Origin: Hyphomonas sp.
Lineage (GTDB): Bacteria; Pseudomonadota; Alphaproteobacteria; Caulobacterales; Hyphomonadaceae
Reading direction: 5' to 3'
DNA length: 64,000 nt
Assembly (NCBI GenBank): GCA_017792365.1
Contig: CP051229.1
Span: 62,001 to 126,000 of the forward strand
Part shown: positions 46,253 to 55,993 of the stretch, piece after piece
Layout of the letters: each line of letters opens with the position of its first letter
Position numbering within the stretch: the stretch's first letter is position 1
Made by a program: the position numbers and the translations under genes
The notes under the pieces: generated by a model
What the model saw: only the letters and a program-made list of their open reading frames with translations
Told to the model about the DNA's origin: nothing
Databases searched by the model: none

Positions 46253-47644
46253 ATGGCCGACACGCAGAAAACGGATCGCGGATCAGCTGGCGCATGGTCG
46301 CCCGCCTCCTGGCGCGAACGTCCGGCCAAGCACATTCCGGATGATTATCCGGATGTCGCGAAACTGGCCGACGTGGAACACCAGTTGTCGAGCTACCCGC
46401 CTCTCGTGTTTGCTGGCGAAGCGCGCAAGCTGACGACGCGCCTGGGCGAGGTCGCCGAGGGACGCGCCTTCCTGCTGCAGGGCGGCGACTGCGCCGAGAG
46501 CTTCAAGGAATTCCATCCGAACAACATCCGCGACACCTTCCGCCTGATTTTGCAGATGGCCGTGGCGCTCACCTTTGCCGGCGGCAAACCGGTGGTGAAG
46601 GTCGGGCGGATCGCCGGGCAGTTCGGCAAGCCACGGTCTTCGCCGGTCGAGAAGATCGGCGATGTGACGCTGCCGTCCTATCGCGGCGACAACATCAACG
46701 GGATGGACTTCACGGAAGCCTCGCGCGTGCCGGATCCTGAGCGCCTGCTGAAGGCCTACGCCCAGTCCGCATCGACGCTCAACCTGCTGCGCGCGTTTGC
46801 GCAGGGCGGCTATGCCAGCCTGGTGAACATCAACAAGTGGATGCAGGGGTTCGTCGATAACTCTCCGGCGGGAGAGCGCTATCGGGCCCTGGCGGCGCGC
46901 ATCGCGGACTCGATGGAGTTCATGGCGGCGTGCGGCATCACGCCGGAGACAACGCCGGCGCTGGCGCAGACCGAGTTCTACACCTCGCACGAGGCCCTGC
47001 TTCTGGGCTACGAGCAGGCGCTGACGCGTGAGGATTCCACGCGGCCGGGCGAGTTCTACGACACGTCGGCCCACATGGTGTGGATCGGCGACCGGACCCG
47101 GCAGCCGGACCATGCACACGTCGAGTTCTGCCGCGGCATCCGCAACCCCATAGGCATGAAGTGCGGCCCGTCGCTTGATGCGGACGAGCTGATCCGACTG
47201 ATCGACATCCTGAACCCGGACAACATTGCGGGACGGCTGACGCTGATTGCGCGGTTCGGGTCGGACAAGGTGGCCGAAGGGCTGCCCAAGCTCGTGCGCA
47301 AGGTTGAAGGAGAAGGCCGGAAAGTCGTGTGGTCGTCTGACCCGATGCATGGGAACGTCGAAAAGACCGAGACGGGATACAAGACCCGTCCGTTCCAGCG
47401 CATCCTGTCTGAGATCGGCGACTTCATGGACATCGTCGAGGCCGAAGGCGCACACCCGGGCGGCGTCCATCTTGAGATGACGGGCCAGGACGTGACCGAA
47501 TGCACCGGCGGTTCGAACGAGGTGACCGAGAGCGATCTCTCGGATCGCTATCACACGCACTGCGACCCGCGGCTCAACAACGAGCAGGCGCTGGAGCTGG
47601 CTTTCCTGATCGCTGAAAAGCTGTCGGACAAGCGCGCTGCGTGA
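46253..47644 (+). CDS. Class II 3-deoxy-7-phosphoheptulonate (DAHP) synthase
   Basis: 463 residues. The plant-like class II enzyme condenses phosphoenolpyruvate and erythrose-4-phosphate, the first step of the shikimate pathway. Blocks include [50 protein letters not shown] and [10 protein letters not shown], with the metal and substrate residues [17 protein letters not shown] near the end. The ATG at 46253 is preferred over the in-frame ATG at 46172 because family proteins begin near there. It follows asd closely, so amino-acid synthesis genes cluster here. Confidence 0.93.
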   Translation: MADTQKTDRGSAGAWSPASWRERPAKHIPDDYPDVAKLADVEHQLSSYPPLVFAGEARKLTTRLGEVAEGRAFLLQGGDCAESFKEFHPNNIRDTFRLILQMAVALTFAGGKPVVKVGRIAGQFGKPRSSPVEKIGDVTLPSYRGDNINGMDFTEASRVPDPERLLKAYAQSASTLNLLRAFAQGGYASLVNINKWMQGFVDNSPAGERYRALAARIADSMEFMAACGITPETTPALAQTEFYTSHEALLLGYEQALTREDSTRPGEFYDTSAHMVWIGDRTRQPDHAHVEFCRGIRNPIGMKCGPSLDADELIRLIDILNPDNIAGRLTLIARFGSDKVAEGLPKLVRKVEGEGRKVVWSSDPMHGNVEKTETGYKTRPFQRILSEIGDFMDIVEAEGAHPGGVHLEMTGQDVTECTGGSNEVTESDLSDRYHTHCDPRLNNEQALELAFLIAEKLSDKRAA

Positions 47645-47653
47645 GTCCATCTG

Positions 47654-47679
47654 CTGGCGTTGCCATCGGGCAACGCCAG
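47654..47679 (+). terminator. Hairpin after the DAHP synthase gene
   Basis: CTGGCGTTGCC pairs with GGCAACGCCAG over a four-base loop, starting 10 bases after the stop codon. The stem is an uninterrupted 11 base pairs, but the T-tract is poor. Confidence 0.55.
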
Positions 47680-47787
47680 TGAAGGGTTTGGCCAACAGCC
47701 AGATATTTTCTTGAGGCGTCCATCCGCTTCCCATATACGGGCCGGCTGACCGGACGGGGTCGGCGACGACTTGGGGACGGTTCAGCG

Positions 47788-49179
47788 ATGACCCGCGGAA
47801 AATTGCCAGGATGGGCGCAGCCGCGCGAGGTGCTTGATCTCGTGCGCCTCGCCATGCCGATCGCAGCCTCGCGCTCGACCTTCATGCTGATGAGCCTGAC
47901 GGATTCCGTCGTGCTCGCGCGCAGTGCGCATGGCCAGCTGCCGTATGTTCTGAACGCATGGCTGCCGCTCGGCGTCATGCTCGGGCTGGGCATGGGCCTC
48001 ATGATTGGCGTTCAGGTCATCACGTCGGAGCTGAGCGGTGCGGGCCGGGCGAACGAGAGCGGCAGGGTGTTCCGGCGCGGGATGCTCGTGGCGACGCTCT
48101 TCTCGATTGTCGCCACTGGTGTGTGCCTTGCGATCGCTGAACCGTTGTTCGGCCTGTTTGGTTTTGACCTCCACGTCAAAGACGGCACCGTGGCTGTCAC
48201 GCGGATTCTCGCCTACGGCCTGATCGGCCACATGGCGAGCCTCGCCTGCACCATGTATCTGGAGGCGCTGCGCCGGCCGAACATCGTGACCGCGATTTCG
48301 ATGGCGGCTGTGGTCTTCAATCTGATTTTCGATCTGATTGTCGTCCCGGAATATGGCGCCGTTGGCGTGGCGTGGGCCACGACGATCTCGCGCTTCCTGA
48401 TGACTGTGCTGTTTCTCGCGCCGATCATATGGCTGACGCCGGCGTTCAAGCGCGTGGGCAAGCCCATGCCCAACGAGTTCCGGCGCCAGAACATGGTCGG
48501 ACTGGGTACCGGGGTCGCGAATGTCGCCGAGTGGGGAAGTTTCAACCTCACCTTCGTCATCGCCACGCTCGTCAGTATCGATGCGGCGACGGTCTATGGT
48601 CTGACCATCCAGTTCATCGGGGCGATCTTCATGATCTATCTCGGGCTTGGTACAGCCACGAGCGTGCGCGTCGCTGAGCATTTCGGCACCAAGGACATGT
48701 CGGGCATTCGCAACGCATCGCGCCTGGGCATCGTCTCGACGCTCGCGGTGGGATTTGTCCTGTCGTTGATCCTGTACCTGCTGCGATACCCGCTGGCGGA
48801 GGTCGGCCTCAACGCGCCGGACGTCGGCTCTGCTGCAGGCCACCTTGTGCCGGTTCTGGCTGGCGCGATCGCGATTGGCGCGATCGTCTCGATCTATGAC
48901 GGCCTGCAGGCGGTCGCAGCGATGGCGTTGCGCGCACGCGAGATCGTGTGGGCGCCGACCTGCGTCCACATCGGCTCGTTCGTGGGGATCATGTTGCCGC
49001 TATCTGCCTACGCCGCGCTGCCGTTTGGCTGGGACATGGGCGTGTGGGGTGTGATGCTGGGGATCGCGGTCGCGCTTGGCGTCGCTGGAGCCGGGCAGGT
49101 CGTGTTGCTGGAGTGGACGCTGCGAAGGCGGTCCGGCGCGCCGCCTGCGGACAACTCCACATCCGCGGTGGCGGTCTAG
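47788..49179 (+). CDS. MATE family efflux transporter
   Basis: 463 residues with about twelve membrane segments. The N-terminal LIRLAMPIAASRSTFMLMSLTDSVVLAR-type block and the repeated half from about residue 230 (VGLGTGVANVAEWGSFNLTFVIATLV) fit the MATE plan of multidrug or metabolite antiport. The first block reads EVLDLVRLAMPIAAS. The substrate is unknown. A hairpin separates it from the convergent HU gene. Confidence 0.87.
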   Translation: MTRGKLPGWAQPREVLDLVRLAMPIAASRSTFMLMSLTDSVVLARSAHGQLPYVLNAWLPLGVMLGLGMGLMIGVQVITSELSGAGRANESGRVFRRGMLVATLFSIVATGVCLAIAEPLFGLFGFDLHVKDGTVAVTRILAYGLIGHMASLACTMYLEALRRPNIVTAISMAAVVFNLIFDLIVVPEYGAVGVAWATTISRFLMTVLFLAPIIWLTPAFKRVGKPMPNEFRRQNMVGLGTGVANVAEWGSFNLTFVIATLVSIDAATVYGLTIQFIGAIFMIYLGLGTATSVRVAEHFGTKDMSGIRNASRLGIVSTLAVGFVLSLILYLLRYPLAEVGLNAPDVGSAAGHLVPVLAGAIAIGAIVSIYDGLQAVAAMALRAREIVWAPTCVHIGSFVGIMLPLSAYAALPFGWDMGVWGVMLGIAVALGVAGAGQVVLLEWTLRRRSGAPPADNSTSAVAV

Positions 49180-49193
49180 GCAGCCCGCAGCTA

Positions 49194-49220
49194 CGCCTCC
49201 CGGACAGTGTCCGGGAGGCG
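49194..49220. terminator. Strong hairpin between convergent MATE and HU genes
   Basis: CGCCTCCCGGAC and GTCCGGGAGGCG form a perfect 12-base-pair stem with a three-base loop. It lies between two converging genes and could serve both strands, although neither side has a long T-tract. Confidence 0.7.
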
Positions 49221-49237
49221 AGCGCTCATGAGCGGAC

Positions 49238-49504
49238 CTATAGGTCTTTCAGCGCCGCCGCTGGCTTGAACGCCGCTGACGTGCGCGCAGGAATCTGGAT
49301 CGTCTTGCCGGTCGCCGGGTTGCGGCCCTCGCGGGCTGCGCGGCTCTTGGCGACGAACGTGCCGAAGCCGGCGACAGCAACCTGCTCGCGCTTCTTCAGG
49401 CTGTCCGTGATGGTGTCGAAAACGGTTTCGACGACCCGCGAGGCTTCTGCCAATTTCATGTCCGTCGATTCCGCGACGTGCTTGATGAGTTCCGACTTGT
49501 TCAT
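49238..49504 (-). CDS. hup: HU family DNA-binding protein
   Basis: 88 residues: MNKSELIKHVAESTDMKLAEASRVVE at the dimer helices and GFGTFVAKSRAAREGRNPATG, then the arm motif TIQIPARTSAAFKP. The length and lack of IHF-type insertions support HU. It bends and packs DNA. An upstream in-frame extension to 49618 is unlikely because HU proteins start MNK and GGAGGGAG precedes the ATG. Confidence 0.95.
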   Translation of the reverse strand: MNKSELIKHVAESTDMKLAEASRVVETVFDTITDSLKKREQVAVAGFGTFVAKSRAAREGRNPATGKTIQIPARTSAAFKPAAALKDL

Positions 49505-49642
49505 GGCTCCCTCCTGAAGGGCCTGCCGGCCAAATGGCGGCGTGCTTTGTTCGCCGCCAAAATACGCGGCGACAGGGAATTCACGCTCATCGGGGTCCGA
49601 TTCGTAAACCCCGTGCACGGGGCAAATATCCCGGGAAATGGG

Positions 49643-50548
49643 CTATATCCCCAGAATCCAGCCTTCTTCCGAGGATATTGCGGCCTTCTGCTCATCGGAA
49701 AGGTTTCCACCGGCAGCGAACAGCGCGCCGAGCTTTCCTTGCGCGTCAAGCTCGGCAAACCATGCGGAGAGCCCGCGAACCTGGGCGGAATCCTTCGTTT
49801 CGCCGCCCTCGGGCTTTGCGGGGATCATCGACGGATAGACTTCGGAGATGACGATCCGGGTGTCTGCGAGTGTTTCTTCGGTCAGTGGCTCAAGCGGCAG
49901 TTCGAACGGCCAGATCCGCGTATTCGGAAGCTTCTCGCGCAGACGCTCGACGGCAGGCACGCCTGTCAGTGTCTGACCGCCGACCGCGCCGGCATAGTAG
50001 ATTTTCCAGACCGGCTGTGGCCGGCCCTTGCCCGCATCGATCGCCGCCTGTTCCGCCAGGCGGAACTCTGCGACCTCGTCCGGACCATGCTCGCGCGACT
50101 TCTTCTGCGACAGCGTGGTGAGCTCGTCCTTCTTCGAACATCCCCAGAATGGGAATGGCCCGCCCGACATGAGGCGGTTCATCCGCGCAGCCAGCGGGAA
50201 GCGATTGTTCGAGTTGTCGGGCTTGTCCTTCATTTCCTTCAGCAGGAATTGCCGGATCGCCTGCCACGGCGGGCCCTCCAGACCCAGGGCCGAAGCCGTG
50301 CCTGCCGGAAAGCCGAGCGAGAAATCGAAACCGAGAAGGACGCGGTCGCCGCGATGGAGCGCACGACCGAGAATGTCTTCCAGCATCTTGAGCGCTTCGG
50401 CGCGGGTAGCCGGGTTGTGCGACTTGAACGCGAGCTTGAGCCGCGCGTCGGGTGACAGCACGCCAATCCAGATCGAATCCGATCCGGTTGAAGGTTTGGA
50501 GGCGGCGCTCCAATCAACGATGACATAGCTGTCGAACAGACGAGCCAT
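49643..50548 (-). CDS. Conserved-looking hypothetical protein, possible RNase H-like (DUF429-type) fold
   Basis: 301 residues. Two acidic strand motifs, YVIVDWSAASKPSTGSDSIWIG at the start and LLGFDFSLGFPAG near residue 75, are the layout of DUF429-like RNase H folds, with Asp residues at catalytic positions. The middle part contains NRFPLAARMNRLMSGGPFPFWGC. I cannot assign a substrate. The annotation of relatives as other things is unreliable, so I leave it hypothetical. It lies just upstream of the HU gene. Confidence 0.68.
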   Translation of the reverse strand: MARLFDSYVIVDWSAASKPSTGSDSIWIGVLSPDARLKLAFKSHNPATRAEALKMLEDILGRALHRGDRVLLGFDFSLGFPAGTASALGLEGPPWQAIRQFLLKEMKDKPDNSNNRFPLAARMNRLMSGGPFPFWGCSKKDELTTLSQKKSREHGPDEVAEFRLAEQAAIDAGKGRPQPVWKIYYAGAVGGQTLTGVPAVERLREKLPNTRIWPFELPLEPLTEETLADTRIVISEVYPSMIPAKPEGGETKDSAQVRGLSAWFAELDAQGKLGALFAAGGNLSDEQKAAISSEEGWILGI

Positions 50549-50574
50549 TCCGACCTGCCTTTCCGGATCGATAA

Positions 50575-51597
50575 CTAGGCGAGTTCGACGAGCATCTTGC
50601 CCGTGTTCTTGCCCGAGAACAGGGAGAGAAACGCATCCGGGGCCTTGTCGATGCCCTTGAAGACGGTTTCCTCGTACTTGATTTTCCCATCGGCGATCCA
50701 CTGGGGCATGTCGCGGAGAAAGTCGGGCAGCATGTCCCGGTTATCCCACACCAACAGGCCCTGAATGCGCAGACGCTTGCCGATGATCATGGCCATGTTC
50801 GGCGGGCCCGGCGGCGGTTTCGTTGCGTTGTAGATCGAGATCATTCCGCAAATGGCCATCCGCGCAAAAGGATTTGCCGCGTCGATGGCGGCTGTCAGGT
50901 GATCGCCGCCGACATTGTCGAAATAGACATCCACGCCATTGGGAGCGGCTTCGCGCAGCGCCGAGATCAACCCCTTCACGTCTCCGGCCTTGCGGTAGTC
51001 GATTGCAGCGTCTGCGCCCAGCGACCGGACATAGTCGCATTTCTCCGGACCGCCGGCTGAGCCGACGACCCGGCAACCCTTGATCTTCGCGATCTGGACG
51101 ACCAGCGATCCCACGGCGCCGGCTGCGCCCGACACGAACACGGTTTCACCTTCCTTGGGTTCGCCCATGCGCAGGAGGCCGACATAGGCCGTCATCCCCG
51201 GCATCCCGGCGACGCCGAGAAAGGCCTGCGGCGGCAGGTTGGCGGCGGGAAGCTTTTCGAGCGCCACGGCTTCCGGATTGGCGGTGAAGGCCTCGCGCCA
51301 GCCGGCCATGGAGCGGACGAGGTCGCCAGCGGAATAGTCAGGGTGCTGGGACGCCAGAACTTCGCCAATCGCGCCGCCCGTCATCGCCTGGCCAAGCTGG
51401 TAGGGTTCCGCGTAGCTCTTGGCGTCGTTCATCCGCCCGCGCATGTACGGATCAACGCTCATCCAGATATTTCGGACCTGGACTTCGCCAGCGGCGGGCT
51501 CGCGCGCCTCTGCCGTCACGAGCTCGAAATCGGAACTCTTGGGCAGTCCCACTGGACGCGATTTCAGTCGCCATTCACGGGTTGTTACAGTCGACAT
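50575..51597 (-). CDS. NADP-dependent medium-chain reductase/dehydrogenase (zinc-free, CurA-like)
   Basis: 340 residues. The zinc-independent MDR plan is shown by SVDPYMRGRMNDAKSY, the NADPH motif VFVSGAAGAVGSLVVQIAKIKGCRVVGSAGG, and the later DVYFDNVGGDHL. GMPGMTAYVGLLRMGEPKEGE is also characteristic of the 2-alkenal/prostaglandin reductase subgroup. It reduces alpha,beta-unsaturated carbonyls. Length and motifs are normal. Confidence 0.9.
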   Translation of the reverse strand: MSTVTTREWRLKSRPVGLPKSSDFELVTAEAREPAAGEVQVRNIWMSVDPYMRGRMNDAKSYAEPYQLGQAMTGGAIGEVLASQHPDYSAGDLVRSMAGWREAFTANPEAVALEKLPAANLPPQAFLGVAGMPGMTAYVGLLRMGEPKEGETVFVSGAAGAVGSLVVQIAKIKGCRVVGSAGGPEKCDYVRSLGADAAIDYRKAGDVKGLISALREAAPNGVDVYFDNVGGDHLTAAIDAANPFARMAICGMISIYNATKPPPGPPNMAMIIGKRLRIQGLLVWDNRDMLPDFLRDMPQWIADGKIKYEETVFKGIDKAPDAFLSLFSGKNTGKMLVELA

Positions 51598-51765
51598 GCG
51601 GGCTCCGAAGCTCAGAAAACCCAGCTATTGCGCGCATTTCCGGGCTTGGCCAGCCCCCGGGCGAAATGGGGGTGAAAAATACCGTAACCATCTTTGAACC
51701 CCCAAAATATTGCGCGCCGCAGCAATCTTGGTCATTTGCGGGTTAACTCAGTCACGTGAAGACGT

Positions 51766-52735
51766 GTGGAGGTTGTAGTGCTGCAGCGTACCCCAAAATT
51801 TGACCCCCGCGAGGCCGATGCCGCGCCGATCCGCGTCGGCGTTGTCGGGGCTGGCGTTTTTGGCGGGTACCACGCCCAGAAGTTCGCGTCCCTCCCGGGC
51901 GCGCAGCTTGTCGGCGTATTCGACCTGCAGACGGACCTCGCCGCATCGCTGTGCGATCGGATCGGCGCGGGAGAGGCGTTTGACGACCTCGACGCCCTGA
52001 TCGACGCTTGCGATGCGCTGGTCATCGCGACCCCTGCGAGCACGCACGCCAAGCTTGAAAGGTGCTGGAATCCTCGCCATGCCTTGGTCGAGAAGCCGCT
52101 GGCGCTGAGCGGTGTCGAGGCGCGTGCGCTGGCTGCGCTGGCGGTCGATCGCGGCCTCATTCTTCAGGTGGGCCACGGAACGTCTGGTCTTCGAAGCGAT
52201 GGGATTGTTCGCAATCCCGGAGCGTCCCCTGTCGCTGACCGCGGTTCGCAAGGGGCCGAGGTCGCCTGATGGTCGTTGTGAGGATGTCAGCGTCGTATTC
52301 GACCTGATGATCCACGATCTGGACCTGGCGGCGGAGCTGTTCGGCTGTGGCGCTGATCGCGTGACCGGCGACGGTCGCAGTGAGCACACCCGGCTGCTGG
52401 ACGACGCGTCCGCGACCATCCGCTTCGGCGAGGGGCAGGCAAAGCTCGAAGCGTCGCGCTGCGCCAGAAACCGCGAGCGCCGCATGCGCATCGACTACAA
52501 GTCCGGCGCCGTCGAGATTGATTTCCTGACACGGACGGTCGTGAACACGACGCCCTACGAGGTTCTGGCCGACGTATCCGACATCCTTCCGGACCCTCTG
52601 AAAGCTGCCGATGAGGCCTTTCTCGGCGCCATTCGCGGCGTCGGCGTATCGCCGGTCACGGGCGGCGTTGGCGCGCGCGCGGCCGAACTCGCCGAGCGCG
52701 TTGAAAGCGGCGCGCTGGTCGCAGAAGCCGCCTAG
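51766..52735 (+). CDS. Gfo/Idh/MocA family oxidoreductase, frame broken by three small deletions
   Basis: NAD(P)-dependent sugar oxidoreductase family. The Rossmann motif is VGVVGAGVFGGYHAQKFA, followed by DALVIATPASTHAKL and ALVEKPLAL. In between, the residues ERCWNP hide KVLESS in another frame, so a -1/-2 pair lies near 52056-52060 and 52075-52078. After LQVGH the frame is lost near 52174-52178 (two bases), and the C-terminal half continues ERLVFEAMGLF to 52735, including SVVFDLMIHDLDLAAELFG. Corrected length is about 324 residues, normal. The start is GTG 51766. Confidence 0.78.
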
Positions 52736-52875
52736 GTCCTTCCTCCCGCACTAACCAGCCCAAGTCTGGCCTGATCTGCCGATAGCGGATGGTTCAGGTT
52801 GTTTGGGCTGCTCAATTGGGCCATCATCCGGCAAGATCGCGTTGTAGGGGCGTGATGCAGTGACCCGGATAGACG

Positions 52876-53848
52876 ATGCCGATCACGAGCAAGACCAGAC
52901 GAGTATTCTGGGCGGCGCCGCCAGCGCTGTGTTGCCGCGCCTTTCGCTCATTCGCAATCTGCTCCCCCAACGACAGGCACGCGCGTTCCGAGTGCAGGGG
53001 CTGTTGAAACCGACGTCATGGGCGCATGGGTCGATCGCTATGGACGGCCCACGGTCAAGGTCACGCTGAATGGCGAAGGGCCGTTCGATTTTCTGGTCGA
53101 TACGGGCGCCAACACGACTGTCATCGCAAAGCGTCACGTCGATGCGCTGGGAATGCCCTATACCGGAATGGTGGACGTGAACGGCACGACGGGAACGCGG
53201 CAGTTCCCGCTCGCCCTGGTCAAAAGTCTCACGGCGGGCTCGGTCGACCGCACCGATCTGACCGTGGCGGTAGCGAGCGACATGAATCTTCTGCGCGAGG
53301 ATGGAATACTTGGAGCCGATGTGTTCGCAGGACGCAGGCTGACCTTCGACATTCCCGGCAGGACGGTGACTGTGGAATCCCCGGCAAGAAACCGGTGGCG
53401 GCGCTCGCGTTCCAATCTCACGATCCGCAACGGCGTTCTGGCTCAGATCGATGGCAGGATCGGCAAGCTGAGCGCAGCGTTCATGCTCGATACCGGGGCG
53501 GACGAGTGCATCATCAACCCGGCGCTCGGCAAGCGTCTGGTCGCTGCCTACCCGCGCAACAAGCACATGGATCAGGCGACGGTGCGCGGCGTGACGGGGC
53601 ATGTCCTGGTTGGCGACTATTATGAGCTGCCGGATGTGAGGCTTGGCAACGTGATCATCCGGGACGCCGGGGCCGTGGTCACGGACGCGCCGATCTTTTC
53701 GCTGTGGGGCCTGGACGATGAGCCCGCGATGATCGTCGGCGTCAATGTGCTCTCCCGGCTGGACCGGTTCAGTATCGACTATGGCGCCCGTATCTTTGAG
53801 GCGGTTCCGATGGCTCTGATCGCGCGCCAGGATGTTTATCCGGCTTGA
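52876..53848 (+). CDS. Double retropepsin-like aspartic protease-fold protein with Tat-type leader, frame broken twice
   Basis: From ATG 53018 the protein shows two retropepsin-like lobes with D-T-G motifs, FLVDTGANTTV and FMLDTGADECI, so a single chain forms both halves of an active site. Upstream, three frames must be joined with one base restored near 52918 and one near 52934, which yields a leader beginning MPITSKTRRVFLGG and a hydrophobic core ending in AHSQ, a twin-arginine signal. The corrected protein is about 324 residues and is probably exported. Its substrate is unknown. Without the repair, the cytoplasmic form would start at 53018. Confidence 0.74.
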
Positions 53849-53967
53849 GCCGTTACGCCCTGTAATCGCTCTGGCAGGCGCTTCTTGCCAACCCCGGTTT
53901 GATCGGTACACCTCGCGGGCGCGCTGAGCGCGCCCTGTGAAGAGCGAGTCTGGAGAATTTTCCCGCC

Positions 53968-55324
53968 ATGAGCCCACGCGTTCGCTTTGCGCCATCCCCG
54001 ACAGGCAAGTTGCATGTTGGCAATGTGCGGACCGCGCTGATCAACTGGCTGTTCGCCAGGCAGCACAGCGGGGTGTTCATCCTGCGCATCGACGACACCG
54101 ACGCGGAACGGTCGACGGCTGCGTACGAACAGGGCATTCGCGACGATCTTGAGTGGCTTGGTCTTGAGTGGGGCGAGACATTCAAACAATCAGACCGGCT
54201 GGCTGAATATGCCGCCGCCGCAGAATCCCTGAAGGCGAGGGGGCTTCTCTATCCCTGCTACGAAACGCCGGATGAGCTTGATCGGCGCCGCAAGATCGCG
54301 CTGTCGCGTGGCCGTCCGCCTGTCTATGACCGGGCGGCTCTGGCGCTGAGCGAAGACGAGCGCAAGGCGCTCGAGGCGGAGGGCCGCAAGCCGCACTGGC
54401 GGTTCAAGCTGTCCGGCGAACCTGCCGTGTGGAACGACCTGGTTCGCGGCGAGCAATCGATCGACACGGCCTCGGTGTCAGACCCGATCCTTATCCGTGA
54501 GGACGGCTCCTACCTCTATACGCTGCCGTCCGTCGTCGACGACATCAACGCGAAGATCACGCATGTCGTGCGCGGCGAGGATCACGTCACCAATTCTGGC
54601 GCTCAGATCGAGATCTTCCGGGCGCTCGGCGCCGAACCGCCGGAGATGGCGCATACACCGCTGCTCATTGGCGCCGACGGTCAGGGGCTTTCAAAACGTC
54701 TCGGCTCACTGTCGATCCAGCAATTGCGCGAGCAGGGCCTCGAACCGATGGCGGTTTCCTCGCTGTTGGCGAAAATCGGGACGTCGGATCCGGTTGAGGT
54801 CCGGGCGGACCTGAAAGCGCTGGCCGGGGAGTTCGACTTTAGCAAGATTGGCCGGGCGCCGGCGCGGTTTGACGATCAGGAACTGGCGAACCTCAACGCA
54901 CAGCTTGTCCACGCCATGCCGTTTTCAGAGGCCAAGCCGCGGCTGGCGAAGCTGGCGTATGGCGATGAGGCGACGGAAGACTTCTGGGAAGTCGTGCGGG
55001 CCAACCTGACGACGGTGTCCGATGCGGCGGTGTGGCTGGCGATCGTCTATGCCGAGGGATTGGTTGGGCCGGACCTGTCAGACGAAGATAAGGCGTTCGT
55101 GGGCGAGGCGCTGAAACTGTTTCCGGACGGCGAGGCGGGACCTGACACGGTCAGAGTGGACCTCGGCTGTGAAGGATGCGACCGGCCGGAAAGGCAAGCA
55201 GCTGTTCATGCCGTTGCGGCGTGTGCTGACCGATCAGGAGCGCGGCCCGGAGATGGACAAGATGCTCGTCCTGATCGGCGCCAAGACGGCGCGGTGGCGG
55301 CTGGAGCAGGCCGCGGCCGGCTAG
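53968..55324 (+). CDS. gltX: Glutamyl-tRNA synthetase, frame broken once near 3' end
   Basis: The class I HIGH motif is in [18 protein letters not shown] and the KMSKS counterpart is [42 protein letters not shown] and [13 protein letters not shown] also match. At about 55149-55150 two bases appear to be lost: the continuing frame is meaningless, but the shifted frame gives [32 protein letters not shown] and a stop at 55324, the correct C-terminus. Corrected length is about 451 residues. It charges tRNA-Glu (and perhaps tRNA-Gln). Confidence 0.92.
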
Positions 55325-55914
55325 CGCCGGTACTTGTCGTTGAGGCCGACGCCTGAGCGGATCATCGGTATGATCTTTTCGATGCGACGGTCCCTGGTTG
55401 CCGCCTGCTTGGCCGATGCGATGTGGTCCGCGTACTCGCGGCGCAGCGATTTGCTCAATGCGTCGAAGGCTTCGTTGGCTTTCGGGTCGGCCTTCAGAGC
55501 GGCGCGGAGCTCAGGCGGCAGCGTGAGAGGCTTGGCGCGATCGGGTGAGATGCGCTGGCCTGCCTCCTTCAGTGCGATGGCTTCCTTCACGTAGGCGCGG
55601 ATGATTGCCGGCTTGATGTCGCTGCTGGAAGTCATGCGCCATTGGCGCATCGCCTTGGCCGTGCCGTCGCCGGCGGTGCTGAGAACCTGCTTCTTGTCCG
55701 CGAGCAGCGCGCCCTGATGGAACCACAGGGCGAAATGGTTCTTGAACGCGGCGACCCCGACAACGGCCGTTCCTTCGTGATCGTAGGACGGCGCGCCCCA
55801 TTTGATCGATTCCGCAAGGCCGGTGGGCAGCAGCGCGGCGCGGAGCTTCTGGAGCTCCGCGTGAAACGGGCGCTCCTTGGCGTAGTATTCGTCAGGCGTC
55901 TTTCGCTGCGGCAT
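55321..55914 (-). CDS. YdeI/OmpD-associated family protein with DUF1801 domain
   Basis: 197 residues. The N-terminal DUF1801 core is [53 protein letters not shown], in sequence order with minor breaks. The C-terminal YdeI-like block is [39 protein letters not shown]. Function is unknown; similar proteins in actinobacteria and proteobacteria may link to stress or antibiotic tolerance. It is convergent with gltX and shares CTAG at the stop codons. Confidence 0.84.
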   Translation of the reverse strand: MPQRKTPDEYYAKERPFHAELQKLRAALLPTGLAESIKWGAPSYDHEGTAVVGVAAFKNHFALWFHQGALLADKKQVLSTAGDGTAKAMRQWRMTSSSDIKPAIIRAYVKEAIALKEAGQRISPDRAKPLTLPPELRAALKADPKANEAFDALSKSLRREYADHIASAKQAATRDRRIEKIIPMIRSGVGLNDKYRR

Positions 55915-55944
55915 GGCGAGACCCTAGCAGCGCCGCCAGAAATG

Positions 55945-55970
55945 AAAACGGGCTCCCGTGGGGAGCCCGT
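55945..55970 (-). terminator. Intrinsic terminator of the quinohemoprotein dehydrogenase gene
   Basis: On the minus strand ACGGGCTCCC, a CAC loop and GGGAGCCCGT are followed by TTTTC. A ten-base-pair stem ends 24 bases after the stop codon of the dehydrogenase gene. Confidence 0.87.
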
Positions 55971-55993
55971 CTCCAATCGCGATTTGGCGCCGC

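Noticed and set aside
46283-47734. Long minus-strand frame opposite the DAHP synthase.
   Set aside because: Shadow frame; no domain, and the plus strand is an intact conserved enzyme.
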